Source: Cyclobacterium plantarum (GTDB taxonomy: Bacteria; Bacteroidota; Bacteroidia; Cytophagales; Cyclobacteriaceae). From it: a stretch of 64,000 nt of DNA. Under the pieces are notes generated by a model. That model was given only the letters and a program-made list of their open reading frames with translations. It made no database searches and had not been told where the DNA came from. Shown here one piece after another: positions 1-10,480 of this stretch. The stretch's first letter is position 1. Every line of letters begins with the position of its first letter. The position numbers and the translations under genes are program-made. The stretch covers positions 1 to 64,000 of the forward strand of contig NZ_JAANYN010000016.1 in assembly GCF_011290685.1 (NCBI RefSeq). Direction: 5' to 3'.

Positions 1-3
1 AAC

Positions 4-43
4 AAAAAAACAGAGATTCCGAAACCTATCGAAACCTCTGTTT
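4..43 (-). terminator. Probable terminator for minus-strand transcripts
   Basis: Eight base pairs (AAACAGAG at 8-15 with CTCTGTTT at 36-43) form a stem; on the minus strand the stem is followed by a run of T (A run at 4-10 on the plus strand). It lies about 280 bp past the stop of the giant exoprotein gene and could end its transcript. The loop is long (20 nt), so strength is uncertain. The rest of 44-320 shows no gene that I can support. Confidence 0.45.
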
Positions 44-320
44 AGGAATATTAATTTATTGAAAATCAATTTTCTCTGACCCTGCAATATCTTGTTAACT
101 CCTTATCGGGTTGCTTTCGATAATAAAGCAACTTTAAAAGGCATGCGATTATCCATGAATAGGAATCTAAGCCCACATTAATTTCATCATTCGTAAAATG
201 TTTCAAAAACAAGTTGAGAAGACGTAAAGGACATGATTCCTTAAGTCCCCCATTATGGGGATTTGCAGCATTGTAATAAAACTGCTTTAGGTTTGTTGCC
301 CATTTATTCTTGAAAATGCC

Positions 321-3300
321 TTAAGATTTCAATATCAATCTAAATTGTTTGATGATTCCATTTTCTCCAATTAATGTAACCATATACACACCTTTGGACA
401 AAGAACCAACCGGAATAGTAAAAGTTGATTTTTCATCTAACCTCGTATCCCGTTCAACTACCATACGTCCAGCCATATCGTAAATATAGATACCATATAA
501 AGGTATATCAACCCCTAGCTCGATTGTTATATAGTCACTTGCCGGATTTGGATATAACAAAATGAAATCACTTCCAGAATCATTGGTTTCTTCCATCAAT
601 TCTAAATCCAATTCTTCCTGGCTCAATACCCTGAGATTAGAAATATTCTGTGATACTTTGTCACTGGAGATAACCCTGATACCACAAACCTGGGCATTGT
701 TTACACTGGCAGCCATCGATATGTTCAGCACTCCATCCGTAACAGTGACTTGTTCAAATACCAACACCGTCTCCTTATTGTTGTTCGCTACAAATAAATC
801 AAAATTTGCCCGAACCAACTGACCTTCCAGGGAAATGCTGTAAACCCGCTGTCCCGCCTTGGCAGCAGGACCTCTGCTTGTGCCAAAGTATAACTCGTTA
901 TGGTAGGTGCTGACCTGGTAAACACCATTGGGAACAGGAATGGAGTAGGTCAGGGTTTTCGAAAATCTTTCTGTTTGGTACAGGGGGACACTGCTGGCCA
1001 GGGAATTAGTATAGGTGTTTGATGCCCCAAAATAACTGCTGAACTTGCCGTCACCCAAAAATGTATTGCCCCCGAAGCTGGCATCGTTAACAGTGCCACT
1101 GTTCAGGTAAAGTGAAACGTCAGGGATGATCACTGGTGGGTTCACGGTGACTTCAACCATGTCCTCTGAAGCTTTTCCATTGCCATCGGTTACCTTCAAT
1201 TTAACCGCATATACGCCGGCTGTGGTAAATGTATGAACCGGATCCGCAAGGGTGGAACTGCTGCCATCCCCGAAATCCCACAGATAGCTTAGCGGGCCGC
1301 TGCCAGTGGATCCAGATCCTGTAAAGTTGACAGACAGGGGTGCCGTTCCGGAATTAACCGAGGCGACTGCTATTGATTCCGGATTGGGTTCAGACAATTG
1401 CTCTGACACTACCGATATTCCACAAACCTGGGCATTGTTTGCACTGGCGGCCATGGATATATTCAGCACACCATCCGTAACGGTGATTTGTTCAAATACC
1501 AACACCGTCTCCTTATTGTTGTTCGCTACAAATAAATCAAAATTTGCCCGAACCAACTGACCTTCCAGGGAAATGCTGTAAACCCGCTGACCCGCCTGGG
1601 CGGCAGGGCCACTGCTTGTACCAAAGTATAACTCATTATGGTAGGTGCTGACCTGGTAAACACCATTGGGGACAGGTATGGAATAGGTCAGGGTTTTGGC
1701 CCACCTTTCTGTTTGGTACAAGGGAACACTGCTGGCCAGGGAATTAGCATAGGTGTTTGATGCCCCAAAATAACTGCTAAACTTGCCGTCACCAACAAAA
1801 GTATTACCCCCAAGGCTGGCGTCGTTAACCGTGCCACTGTTCAGGTAAAGTGAAATTTCAGGATTGACCACGGGTGGGTTCACGGTGACTTCAACCATGT
1901 CCTCCGAAGCTTTTCCATTGCCATCGGTTACCTTCAATTTAACCGCATATACGCCGGCTGTGGTAAAGGTATGTACTGGATCTGCAAGAGTGGAACTGCT
2001 GCCATCTCCGAAATCCCACAGGTAGCTTAACGTACCGCTGCCAGTGGATCCCGAACCTGTGAAGTTGACAGACAGGGGTGCCGTTCCGGAATTAACCGAG
2101 GCGACAGCTATTGATTCCGGATTGGGTTCAGACAATTGCTCTGACACTACCGATATTCCACAAACCTGGGCATTGTTTACACTGGCAGCCATCGATATGT
2201 TCAGCACACCATCCGTAACAGTGATTTGTTCAAATACCAACACGGTCTCCTTATTGTTGTTCGCTACAAATAAATCAAAATTTGCCCGAACCAACTCACC
2301 TTCGAGGAAAATGCTGTAAACCCGCTGACCTGCCTTGGCAGCAGGTCCCCTGCTTGTCCCAAAGTATAACTCGTTATGGTAGGTGCTGACCTGGTAAACA
2401 CCATTGGGGACAGGAATGGAGTAGGTCAGGGTTTTCGAAAATCTTTCTGTCTGGTACAAGGGAACACTGCTGGCCAGGGAATTGGAATAGGTGTTTGATG
2501 CCCCAAAATAACTACTGAACTTGCCGTCACCAACAAAAATATTACCCCCAAGACTGGCGTCGTTAACCGTGCCACTGTTCAGGTAAAGTGAAACTTCTGG
2601 GATAATCACGGGTGGGTTCACGGTGACTTCAACCATGTCCTCCGAAGCTTTTCCATTGCCATCGGTTACCTTCAATTTAACCGCATATACACCAGCTGTG
2701 GTAAAGGTATGTAATGGATCCGCAAGGGTGGAACTGCTGCCATCCCCGAAATCCCACAGATAGCTTAGCGGGCCGCTGCCAGTGGACCCCGAACCTGTGA
2801 AGCTGACAGACAGGGGTGCCTTCCCACTTGATACCGAAGCCGTTGGCAGGGATACCGGACCTGAGGGTTCGACATAATTATTTACCGTAATCCCCACGTT
2901 GCCAATCGCCGATTCACCATTTTCATCAGTTACTGTAAGGCTTATATTATAACTTCCGGGGTTGACAAAGGTATGATTGACATCAGCATTAGTTGAGGTA
3001 ATTCCATCTTTAAAATCCCAAAGAAAGGAAAGTGACCCAGTACCCATTGAACCTGCACTACTGAAATCAACCTGAAGGGGTGCAAACCCACTGATAGGAG
3101 AGGCTGTTAAATTAACGATCGGAGCAGCATTTTGACCTTTCAATTGGACCGTTTTGGTTTGGTCGATTCCATATTTGACCTCTAAAACAGCTTCCTTAAG
3201 CCCTGTTCCTACATATTCTATTTCTACATCAAATTGAGAATCCTTTCTTATAAGGAATTTATTTATTTGCTGGGATTTGATAACAAAACTTGAAGCATCA

Positions 3301-6300
3301 GGGCCATTTATAGTTATTGACCTGATAAAAATCCCGGTATTTCCATTGGCAACCCCAAGCCGGGCCCCTTTGGTTTCTCCGCTATTTAGCGTTAACAGGT
3401 CATCAACGGTAAGTTCACTTGCAATAAGTGCGGTCCCTTTTGGTTGATCATAACCGAAAACTTCCATGTTTTTCTGAGAGCCTCCACCTCTTGTCGGAGA
3501 ACCGGCCAAAACATATAATCCTTTACCGGATACAATACCCTGAGTGCCGTGCCTGGGGAAATTCAACGGTTCCAGCAAAAACCAGGATTCTTCCACAGGA
3601 TCGTACATTTCCGTTATCGCAAGAGCCTGGCTTTGTTCTCCCACTTCTCCTCCCGCCACAATTATTTTATCCAGGTAATTGTTGGTAATTGCACCTGCTC
3701 TGGGGGTAGGTAAATTTTGTTCGGCAGGCAGGGTCTTCCATGTTTGTGTGCTGAAATTGTACACATCAACTTCCGGAATCACAGGGTTAAATACTCCCCC
3801 ATCTCCCCCGCTGCGCCTGCCAGAGATAACATACATTTCCTTTCCTACTACTGTCGAAAAGAAGTGGTCTCTTGCTTGTGGCGAGTTCTCCAGTACGGTC
3901 CATTCTCCGGTTTGCGGATCGAATTCGTCAAAGTAATTAACCGCCCCTCCGCTATGACCCTGTGTATTTCCATTTACCACGTAAAATTTTCCGTTGTAAA
4001 CGACTACCCCTGCGGAACCTCTTTTTCTTCCCTGGGGAATTTCAGCCCCCTGCATCCATTCCTGGCTGGCAGGATTAAAAATCCAGATATGATCTGCCGG
4101 TATTTCATTGGGGAAATTATTACTCTTGAATGCACCGATCACCCAAATCAACCCCTGATATTCTACTGCCTGGAAATGGTTAAACTCAAAGGGAATGGTG
4201 TTTGGTAATGATGTCCAGGAATCATTGGTATAATCATATATTTCTACTGTTTTGCTGTTTTCCCGTCCTCCCAGAAGATAAAACTTATTGCCTGCCTGAA
4301 CGAAGGAATTCTCATGCCTGCCGGTGTATTGCTGAGATTCATTTTTGATTTTCCAGGTTTGCTGAAGTAAACTTGAGCTTACAGTCCAGGTAAAATTGAC
4401 TTCAACTGCGTCAGAGCTGGTCCCATCTTCATCATCAACGGTTACGGTAACCTGGTAAGGACTGTTTACATGTGCGTCTACATCCAAAGTCCCATAAATA
4501 GTACCATTTGTAGGCTCTATGGTTATGGATGGAGGAAGACCTGAAGCGGCATAATTAAGGTTTCCATCTCCTCCTGTCGCTTCAATGAACAAACTGCCGT
4601 CAAGTTCTTCCCCTGCAGAGTTAATTAAATTGTCGGGAGGCACCACCACAATTGGGTTATGAATAAAGGAACCAAATTTCCTGATGATCTCTATTCCATT
4701 AATCAGTGGATTTTCTATATTTTTAATAAAATTGATATTTAACTCTTCATCGTCCAGGGTAATTGGGATTTGCACCATGGCTCCCACATTATGTCCATAC
4801 TGGGCAGATAAATCCACTTCAGGTAATTGAACTTCTCCTTCGATTGCAACGCTAAAAACCCGCTGCCCTGGAGCAGAAGTACCTTCATAGCCATTTCCCA
4901 TATAAAGATTGACCAAATAATCTCCGTTTGGAATGGGTATGTTGAATTGCATACTTGAACCAGGATTGTATCGTTCGGTGTTGAAAATTTGCAAATACAT
5001 TTCATCACTGATATAAGAGGGTATGGATGCATGTCTTTTGGCCAAAACGAAAGTATTGTTACTTAAATTTCCTGCATTCACATTGTAAGCTTCGGTATTC
5101 ACAGCTCCTGCGATACTGTTACTCAACCAATCCGGGTTTTCCGAAGCATCATTCAAGGTTCCTCCACCAGCATTGATCCTCAGAAACACCTTGGTCCCTA
5201 CATTCACATTTACCAGAAATGATTGCTCGACGAACAAGTTATCCTTATCCGTCGCCCTTATCGTTATCTCCGATTGACCTTCATTGTTTGGAAAACTTAA
5301 TGTTAGGATACTTCCTGAAATCTTTGCGCCTACCTGCGGAAAAGTATTCGACACAACCGAATAGGTCAGATGCTGATTTCCTCCATTATCATCAAAGTAT
5401 TCGTTTAGATTTATCAGGAGGTCGGGATCGTTAATGATTTTTTCAACATTTCCCAAATCCCGGGTGGTATAAGGCTGGTTTCCTGCCACCCTGAAATAAT
5501 CCCAAACGCCAATAAATGCTCCCTCAGTATCATTGGATGTCCCAAAAATTCCAATCGCCAATGGCCTGTCGATATTTTGAATGGCAGTTTTTACCGCACC
5601 AGAGCTTAAGATACTGCCTATTTGCGTTTTATCTCCATTACCAAACTTGTAGAATGGCTTCACTGAGCCATCCGAAGGATCAACATCAAATCCCAAAGTA
5701 ATCGAAACCCCTGCATCAGGGCGGTCCTGAACCGGAATGGAAATCATGATTGGGTTTGGATCAGGCACATCATTGATTTCCTGTGCCGCTACCAAATGGG
5801 TAGATGTAAAAACCAATTTAATAAAATTGCTTTGGGACCCGTCGCCCATTTGAATGCCCACTTCACCGGCACCAGCATATTCATAAAGAGCTCCGGGGGA
5901 AGTCAATCCAAGCAATCCAGAACTGATGGTGAATATTCCCGTTTCCAAACCTACATTGACGCCAAATTGGAAACCTTTTTCCTGGTTATTTGCTGTTCCA
6001 TTCGCAGAGCCAGCTGTCATGGACACCTGAATGGCACCGGCAGCACCCCCGTAAATATCGGCAGGACCCGGTCTTTCGTTCGGTTTATCCAACCAGTTAA
6101 GCCAATTAGGGTTTAGCGCCCCATTGTTCATCAAACCTGTCAATCCCAACCCTAAAAAACCGCTTTGCCTGCCCTGAGCATCAAGCTGGTTGCTAAATAG
6201 TTCATTGTTAATAGGGAGGTTTCTGGAATACCCCAACTGAAAAGGGTCCAGCTGGTCAAGGATATCATCCCCATCATCATCTGTATCATTTAGATCTGAT

Positions 6301-8243
6301 ACCAAATCCTCATCGAAATCATTAGGGATAGAAGCACCAGAACAATAGTCACTTCCGTTGTCTATTTCATCCTGATTGGTATAACCATCAAAATCGTAAT
6401 CTGCCAAAGTATTAAATGCCGGATCATTTTCTGCAATACAAACCACCTGATCTGTAGGTGTCAGGACCATTATCCTATTGTCATAGGTAGCCACCCAAAT
6501 CGTGCCCGGAAAAATTTGATCATCTGCATTACAGGAAACTCCCAGCGCATTGCCCCCATTCAGATTCCATTTATCTATTTCCAGGTTATTTAATAATCCA
6601 TCTGGATTTAGGTGAATTAAATGAAGAAATCCACCACTTTTTCCTACCACCAAAGCCCCTTTTAATTGCCCTGCAAAATTAGATGCCTTATATTCATCAA
6701 TCCCATTCGAATTGATCGGCAACTGGGTGATGATTTCAGTTTGAGGACCATTCGGATTAGGCAAAGATGGGGCGATAAAATCTGCTTCTTTTCCATTTGC
6801 CATTGACAAAGGTACAGGTGGCCAATTGGCTGGCAGACTGGTGGCCGCATAATTGTCAAAACCCGGCGACCCGGGAGCTATAGGTTGAAGAATCTGTGTC
6901 CTGAATTTATCAGATGGCGGAAAATCAGGCACAATATTGGACCAGTTATCATCATCACCAACAAACTTAGTATACAAACCTGCACCACTTGGATTAAAGG
7001 GAAAACTTGACCCCGGTGAATAGGGGTTTCCGGGATTGGCCCTAACCGGAGTCGGGTGCCCTCCATAATAAGAACCAAAAATGAAACTATCCAAATCCCG
7101 GGCGATAAGGTGAAGGTGATCTTTGTTATCGACATATTCCCCGGAAGCGCTAGGACTATTCGCATTACCTCCTGGTTCCCCAACAGGAAAATTGTTACTT
7201 ACCAATAAGGAATTTCCTTCATTTTCAGGAAGTCCGCCCCAATTGACGTTGGCGCCGTTATCGGTAGCATACACCCTGTTACTTTCCGTAACCACAAGGT
7301 CATAGGAATTCCTGTAGCCCCCTGAAAAAATTTGCACAGGACCACCCGCAACCACCATCGCCATGTTCAGCCCATCGTTACCACCAAAGGGATCATTTTC
7401 ATCAATCCCATTATATGAGGGATGATTGGGGTTATAAATAAAATTTTTATTTGGCCTGCTGGGATCATCCAGGGTAGGAATATCATATTTCACCTGCCTG
7501 CCTGAAATTGGATCAATCTTCGTTGGTAATGCCTCTATTGCATCAAGGTCTACACTCAAAATAGCAGCTCCTAAAGCATATTCTGTAATGTAGGTAAAGT
7601 TTTTGGAAGGTGCGCCTGCATTTGTAAATCCTCCACTGGTCACCAATAAATAGGGCTTTCCGTTAATCAAAGTATGCTCAAGCCCATTTGTGGAATGATT
7701 TTCCTCAGACCTTGGCAGGCCCCTTACCAGATCGATTACATCCCAGGCAGAACCAGTCCAGGTTAACCTGGTGATGGTTCCTGAGTTGGTATCAAGCCCC
7801 TTATCCCCACTGGGTCCGCCCCACTTGGGATCACTCGAAGAAACATAAATTATAGGATTAGCGGCCGAACCGGCAACTGTTAACCCAGTTATTTGGCGTT
7901 TATTCCTATTATCAAATGCAGGATTGCCGTTGTCGTCAAAATTGGGAATCTCTTTTACCGCCGTTAAAACCTCCGCATCAATAACCTCATATTGATTCGT
8001 ACCAACTTTTAAAATGGTATATATTTTTATGGTTCCATCAATCTGAGAAACGTACAGCCGCTCATCTGGACCAAATTTAAGCGATGTCCCATTTGAAATG
8101 GGACTGAAGCTATTAAATTTTAATGCGGTTTGGTCAAAACTAACACTTTGACCAATCGCCCTGTTGTTCCATAATAACCCTACTATTAAAACTAAAAAAA
8201 ATAGGGAAAAAGACGATAATTTTTTTTTCGCAAAACAGCCCAT
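321..8243 (-). CDS. Giant secreted multidomain protein (sorbosone-dehydrogenase-like propeller, kelch, PKD and malectin-like domains, T9SS tail)
   Basis: 2640 residues. A signal peptide (about 1-32, ending near AIGQ) is followed by a region resembling the glucose/sorbosone dehydrogenase propeller (about 35-600), a Ca-binding thrombospondin-3-like stretch rich in D (about 605-665, DTDDDGDD), a LamG-like region (about 670-950), a cadherin-like segment (about 960-1030), a malectin-like domain (about 1035-1185), a He_PIG-type Ig domain (about 1195-1290), kelch repeats (about 1300-1610) and four PKD domains with WDFGDG or WDFKDG motifs. The last three PKD domains each precede a malectin-like domain (about 1797-2520). 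The final 80 residues (LYPNPASDYITIE, IYDMAGR, GVYMVTL) are a type A T9SS sorting domain, so export and surface attachment or release are expected. Function is probably carbohydrate binding or handling; catalysis is not shown. No partner gene is adjacent. Confidence 0.9.
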   Translation of the reverse strand: MGCFAKKKLSSFSLFFLVLIVGLLWNNRAIGQSVSFDQTALKFNSFSPISNGTSLKFGPDERLYVSQIDGTIKIYTILKVGTNQYEVIDAEVLTAVKEIPNFDDNGNPAFDNRNKRQITGLTVAGSAANPIIYVSSSDPKWGGPSGDKGLDTNSGTITRLTWTGSAWDVIDLVRGLPRSEENHSTNGLEHTLINGKPYLLVTSGGFTNAGAPSKNFTYITEYALGAAILSVDLDAIEALPTKIDPISGRQVKYDIPTLDDPSRPNKNFIYNPNHPSYNGIDENDPFGGNDGLNMAMVVAGGPVQIFSGGYRNSYDLVVTESNRVYATDNGANVNWGGLPENEGNSLLVSNNFPVGEPGGNANSPSASGEYVDNKDHLHLIARDLDSFIFGSYYGGHPTPVRANPGNPYSPGSSFPFNPSGAGLYTKFVGDDDNWSNIVPDFPPSDKFRTQILQPIAPGSPGFDNYAATSLPANWPPVPLSMANGKEADFIAPSLPNPNGPQTEIITQLPINSNGIDEYKASNFAGQLKGALVVGKSGGFLHLIHLNPDGLLNNLEIDKWNLNGGNALGVSCNADDQIFPGTIWVATYDNRIMVLTPTDQVVCIAENDPAFNTLADYDFDGYTNQDEIDNGSDYCSGASIPNDFDEDLVSDLNDTDDDGDDILDQLDPFQLGYSRNLPINNELFSNQLDAQGRQSGFLGLGLTGLMNNGALNPNWLNWLDKPNERPGPADIYGGAAGAIQVSMTAGSANGTANNQEKGFQFGVNVGLETGIFTISSGLLGLTSPGALYEYAGAGEVGIQMGDGSQSNFIKLVFTSTHLVAAQEINDVPDPNPIMISIPVQDRPDAGVSITLGFDVDPSDGSVKPFYKFGNGDKTQIGSILSSGAVKTAIQNIDRPLAIGIFGTSNDTEGAFIGVWDYFRVAGNQPYTTRDLGNVEKIINDPDLLINLNEYFDDNGGNQHLTYSVVSNTFPQVGAKISGSILTLSFPNNEGQSEITIRATDKDNLFVEQSFLVNVNVGTKVFLRINAGGGTLNDASENPDWLSNSIAGAVNTEAYNVNAGNLSNNTFVLAKRHASIPSYISDEMYLQIFNTERYNPGSSMQFNIPIPNGDYLVNLYMGNGYEGTSAPGQRVFSVAIEGEVQLPEVDLSAQYGHNVGAMVQIPITLDDEELNINFIKNIENPLINGIEIIRKFGSFIHNPIVVVPPDNLINSAGEELDGSLFIEATGGDGNLNYAASGLPPSITIEPTNGTIYGTLDVDAHVNSPYQVTVTVDDEDGTSSDAVEVNFTWTVSSSLLQQTWKIKNESQQYTGRHENSFVQAGNKFYLLGGRENSKTVEIYDYTNDSWTSLPNTIPFEFNHFQAVEYQGLIWVIGAFKSNNFPNEIPADHIWIFNPASQEWMQGAEIPQGRKRGSAGVVVYNGKFYVVNGNTQGHSGGAVNYFDEFDPQTGEWTVLENSPQARDHFFSTVVGKEMYVISGRRSGGDGGVFNPVIPEVDVYNFSTQTWKTLPAEQNLPTPRAGAITNNYLDKIIVAGGEVGEQSQALAITEMYDPVEESWFLLEPLNFPRHGTQGIVSGKGLYVLAGSPTRGGGSQKNMEVFGYDQPKGTALIASELTVDDLLTLNSGETKGARLGVANGNTGIFIRSITINGPDASSFVIKSQQINKFLIRKDSQFDVEIEYVGTGLKEAVLEVKYGIDQTKTVQLKGQNAAPIVNLTASPISGFAPLQVDFSSAGSMGTGSLSFLWDFKDGITSTNADVNHTFVNPGSYNISLTVTDENGESAIGNVGITVNNYVEPSGPVSLPTASVSSGKAPLSVSFTGSGSTGSGPLSYLWDFGDGSSSTLADPLHTFTTAGVYAVKLKVTDGNGKASEDMVEVTVNPPVIIPEVSLYLNSGTVNDASLGGNIFVGDGKFSSYFGASNTYSNSLASSVPLYQTERFSKTLTYSIPVPNGVYQVSTYHNELYFGTSRGPAAKAGQRVYSIFLEGELVRANFDLFVANNNKETVLVFEQITVTDGVLNISMAASVNNAQVCGISVVSEQLSEPNPESIAVASVNSGTAPLSVNFTGSGSTGSGTLSYLWDFGDGSSSTLADPVHTFTTAGVYAVKLKVTDGNGKASEDMVEVTVNPPVVNPEISLYLNSGTVNDASLGGNTFVGDGKFSSYFGASNTYANSLASSVPLYQTERWAKTLTYSIPVPNGVYQVSTYHNELYFGTSSGPAAQAGQRVYSISLEGQLVRANFDLFVANNNKETVLVFEQITVTDGVLNISMAASANNAQVCGISVVSEQLSEPNPESIAVASVNSGTAPLSVNFTGSGSTGSGPLSYLWDFGDGSSSTLADPVHTFTTAGVYAVKLKVTDGNGKASEDMVEVTVNPPVIIPDVSLYLNSGTVNDASFGGNTFLGDGKFSSYFGASNTYTNSLASSVPLYQTERFSKTLTYSIPVPNGVYQVSTYHNELYFGTSRGPAAKAGQRVYSISLEGQLVRANFDLFVANNNKETVLVFEQVTVTDGVLNISMAASVNNAQVCGIRVISSDKVSQNISNLRVLSQEELDLELMEETNDSGSDFILLYPNPASDYITIELGVDIPLYGIYIYDMAGRMVVERDTRLDEKSTFTIPVGSLSKGVYMVTLIGENGIIKQFRLILKS
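682..2845 (-). repeat. Three tandem 738-bp coding repeats (PKD plus malectin-like units)
   Basis: The same sequence, for example CCACAAACCTGGGCATTGTTT with one or no change, recurs at 682, 1420 and 2158, exactly 738 bp (246 codons) apart. Copies are nearly identical in DNA over most of their length, with scattered differences. Each unit encodes one PKD domain and one malectin-like domain of the giant exoprotein. In-frame periodicity means copy number can change without breaking the gene. Confidence 0.93.
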
Positions 8244-8781
8244 TTTGCATTAGAATAAAGGTATAACAAGAACTTGACCTGTAATTTAAATCTTGTAATA
8301 AAATCTCATTGCCAATTTGAAGCAATATAAGAATAAAAATTTATTAACCAACATTTTTATGTTTTTTAAATTCATTTTTGTGTATTTTAACTAACTATCA
8401 CTTTGAACGCTTGTTAAAATAAACCAAAAGCTGAAAAAAAAAATTTAGTATATTTATAAATATTATTATTAAATATATTTTCAATAATATTAACATTTGA
8501 ATAATAATATTTATCAAAAAATTAATCTATATTATAGCTCATAAATACCGATTAATAGATTCCATTTTCTGAAATAAGGAAAAAGGTGCTAAACCCAATG
8601 TCTGGGATAAAAAAATGAAAACGCATCCCCTTTAACCAAAAAGCAATACAAGAATACCCTTTCGCTCAAAAGTAAATCCCCAATTATTAAACGCTTTCGT
8701 CCTGCCCATTAAAGTTGGTTTTGGAATCAAGGCAACAGGATTAAAAAATGGGAAGAATTCGCACCTTGGCAGGATTTGTCC
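8244..8781. other. AT-rich intergenic region, no gene seen
   Basis: 538 bp between the start of the giant exoprotein gene and the stop of the GMC oxidoreductase gene. It is strongly AT-rich, above all at 8440-8540. On the minus strand a TACCTTTA element (plus-strand 8256-8263) resembles the Bacteroidota -7 box and sits about 13 bp before the exoprotein start, but I see no matching -33 element at the usual distance. No RNA gene or clear terminator is visible. Confidence 0.5.
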
Positions 8782-10470
8782 CTACATGTCCCCTTTTTTC
8801 AATGCCCCAACCGCATGATCCACGGCCCTGGCCGTACAGGCCATATACGTCAGACTAGGATTTTGGGTGCCGGTGGAAGTCATGGAAGCTCCATCTGTCA
8901 CATATACATTGGGGCAGGCATGCATCTGATGATGGCTGCCCAAAAGGGAGGTTTTAGGATCTCTGCCCATGCGTACGCCACCCATTTCATGAATATCCAA
9001 TCCCGGTGCCTGCCTGCTGTCATTTTGCCGGATGTTTTTGCATCCGGCACTTTCCAGCATCTCAGCTCCCTGGTCCAGAAAGTCTCGAAGGGATTTTTCG
9101 TCGTTATCGTCGTAACCCACATCCACCCGTAACTGAGGCATCCCCCACTCGTCCTGTTGGGTATCGTCCAGGTACACCCGGTTACTGAGCTTGGGTATGG
9201 TCTCCCCCTGCATCATCATGTATACTCCCCAGGGGCCGGCCTCCGAATTAGCCTCCTTAAAATCCGGGCCGAAATCTTCATTTCTGGCAGCTCCCCAGCT
9301 TCCTCGTCCTGCGGAATAAAAACTCATGTATCCGCGCAAAAAATCCATCTCCTGCCTTTTGACATTCCTGAAATTGGGCAACATGACAGCTGTAGGCCTC
9401 CTTCCATAATAATAGGAATCCAGGTGACCTTCAATGCTGGCAGATAATGACCCGCGGTAATTGTGAAATGCAATATGGGTACCCAACAGACCATTGTCAT
9501 TCCCCAAACCGTTTGGAAAGCGCTCTGATCTGGAATTCAACAATATCAGGTTAGAATTCAATGCCGAGGCATTGACGAAAATTACTTTGGCAAAATATTC
9601 CGTGGTCTCTTTGGAAAGTGCATCAACGATTCGCACTCCCGTCACCTTTCCCTTAGCGTCGTCATAAATCAAGGAATGTACGACCGAATGAGGTCTCAGC
9701 GTCAGGTTTCCAGTAGCGGCAGCTGCTGGTAAGGTCGAAGAATTAGAACTGAAATAGGCGCCAAATGGACAGCCTCGCTGGCAAAGGCTCCGCGCCATGC
9801 ACTGCCCCCGGCCCTGGGCTGTATGGTGCGGCTGTGGTTTCGTCAGGTGGGCACAGCGCCCAATCACAAATTTCCGGTCCGGGTACGCACCTAAGATACG
9901 TTCCTGTACGATCCTTTCCACCTTATTCATTTCCCAGGGAGGTAAAAACTCTCCATCAGGTAAGGTTTCCAGGCCGTCTTTATTTCCACTAACACCTATA
10001 AATCTTTCCACATAGCTATACCATGGGGCGATATCTTCGTACCGGATGGGCCAATCTACGGCAAAACCATCCCTGCCTGGCCCTTCAAAATCATATTTAC
10101 TCCAGCGCTGCACCTGCCGTGCCCAAAGCAGGGACTTGCCGCCAACCTGATATCCCCTGATCCAGTCAAAGGGCTTGTCCTGAATATAGGGGTGTTCCTT
10201 GTCCTTCACAAAAAAGTGATCTGCATCGTCTTTAAAGGCATAACAACGGGAAACCACCGGGTTTTCCTGCCGAAGCTCCAGGGGTAATTGACCCCTAAGT
10301 GGAAATTCCCAGGGAGGGGTATGCATGGTCGGATAGTCGTCCTTGTGGGTCACATTCCTTCCCCGCTCAAGGACAAGTGTTTTTAAACCTTTTTCGCACA
10401 ATTCCTTTGCAGCCCAGCCTCCACTGATACCGGAGCCAACAACAATGGCATCATAATTATGATCATTCAT
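8782..10470 (-). CDS. GMC-family FAD oxidoreductase
   Basis: 562 residues. An N-terminal FAD-binding Rossmann motif (VVGSGISGGWAAKEL, about 10-24), a Cys-rich segment (CMARSLCQRGCPFG, about 223-236), and a GMC C-terminal domain with the likely catalytic His (DIHEMGG) and Asn (GTQNPSLTY) place it in the glucose-methanol-choline family, in the subgroup related to gluconate 2-dehydrogenase large subunits. It would oxidise a sugar or polyol hydroxyl with FAD. No signal peptide is evident. Relatives are often beside a small subunit-3 gene with a Tat signal; none is found here. It begins 10 bp after an ABC permease gene, so both may be co-transcribed. Substrate unknown. Confidence 0.9.
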   Translation of the reverse strand: MNDHNYDAIVVGSGISGGWAAKELCEKGLKTLVLERGRNVTHKDDYPTMHTPPWEFPLRGQLPLELRQENPVVSRCYAFKDDADHFFVKDKEHPYIQDKPFDWIRGYQVGGKSLLWARQVQRWSKYDFEGPGRDGFAVDWPIRYEDIAPWYSYVERFIGVSGNKDGLETLPDGEFLPPWEMNKVERIVQERILGAYPDRKFVIGRCAHLTKPQPHHTAQGRGQCMARSLCQRGCPFGAYFSSNSSTLPAAAATGNLTLRPHSVVHSLIYDDAKGKVTGVRIVDALSKETTEYFAKVIFVNASALNSNLILLNSRSERFPNGLGNDNGLLGTHIAFHNYRGSLSASIEGHLDSYYYGRRPTAVMLPNFRNVKRQEMDFLRGYMSFYSAGRGSWGAARNEDFGPDFKEANSEAGPWGVYMMMQGETIPKLSNRVYLDDTQQDEWGMPQLRVDVGYDDNDEKSLRDFLDQGAEMLESAGCKNIRQNDSRQAPGLDIHEMGGVRMGRDPKTSLLGSHHQMHACPNVYVTDGASMTSTGTQNPSLTYMACTARAVDHAVGALKKGDM

Positions 10471-10480
10471 GGTAATTCAA

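Noticed and set aside
562-2319. Three similar plus-strand frames of about 84-91 codons
   Set aside because: They are antisense images of the 738-bp repeats within the giant exoprotein gene and recur at the same spacing.
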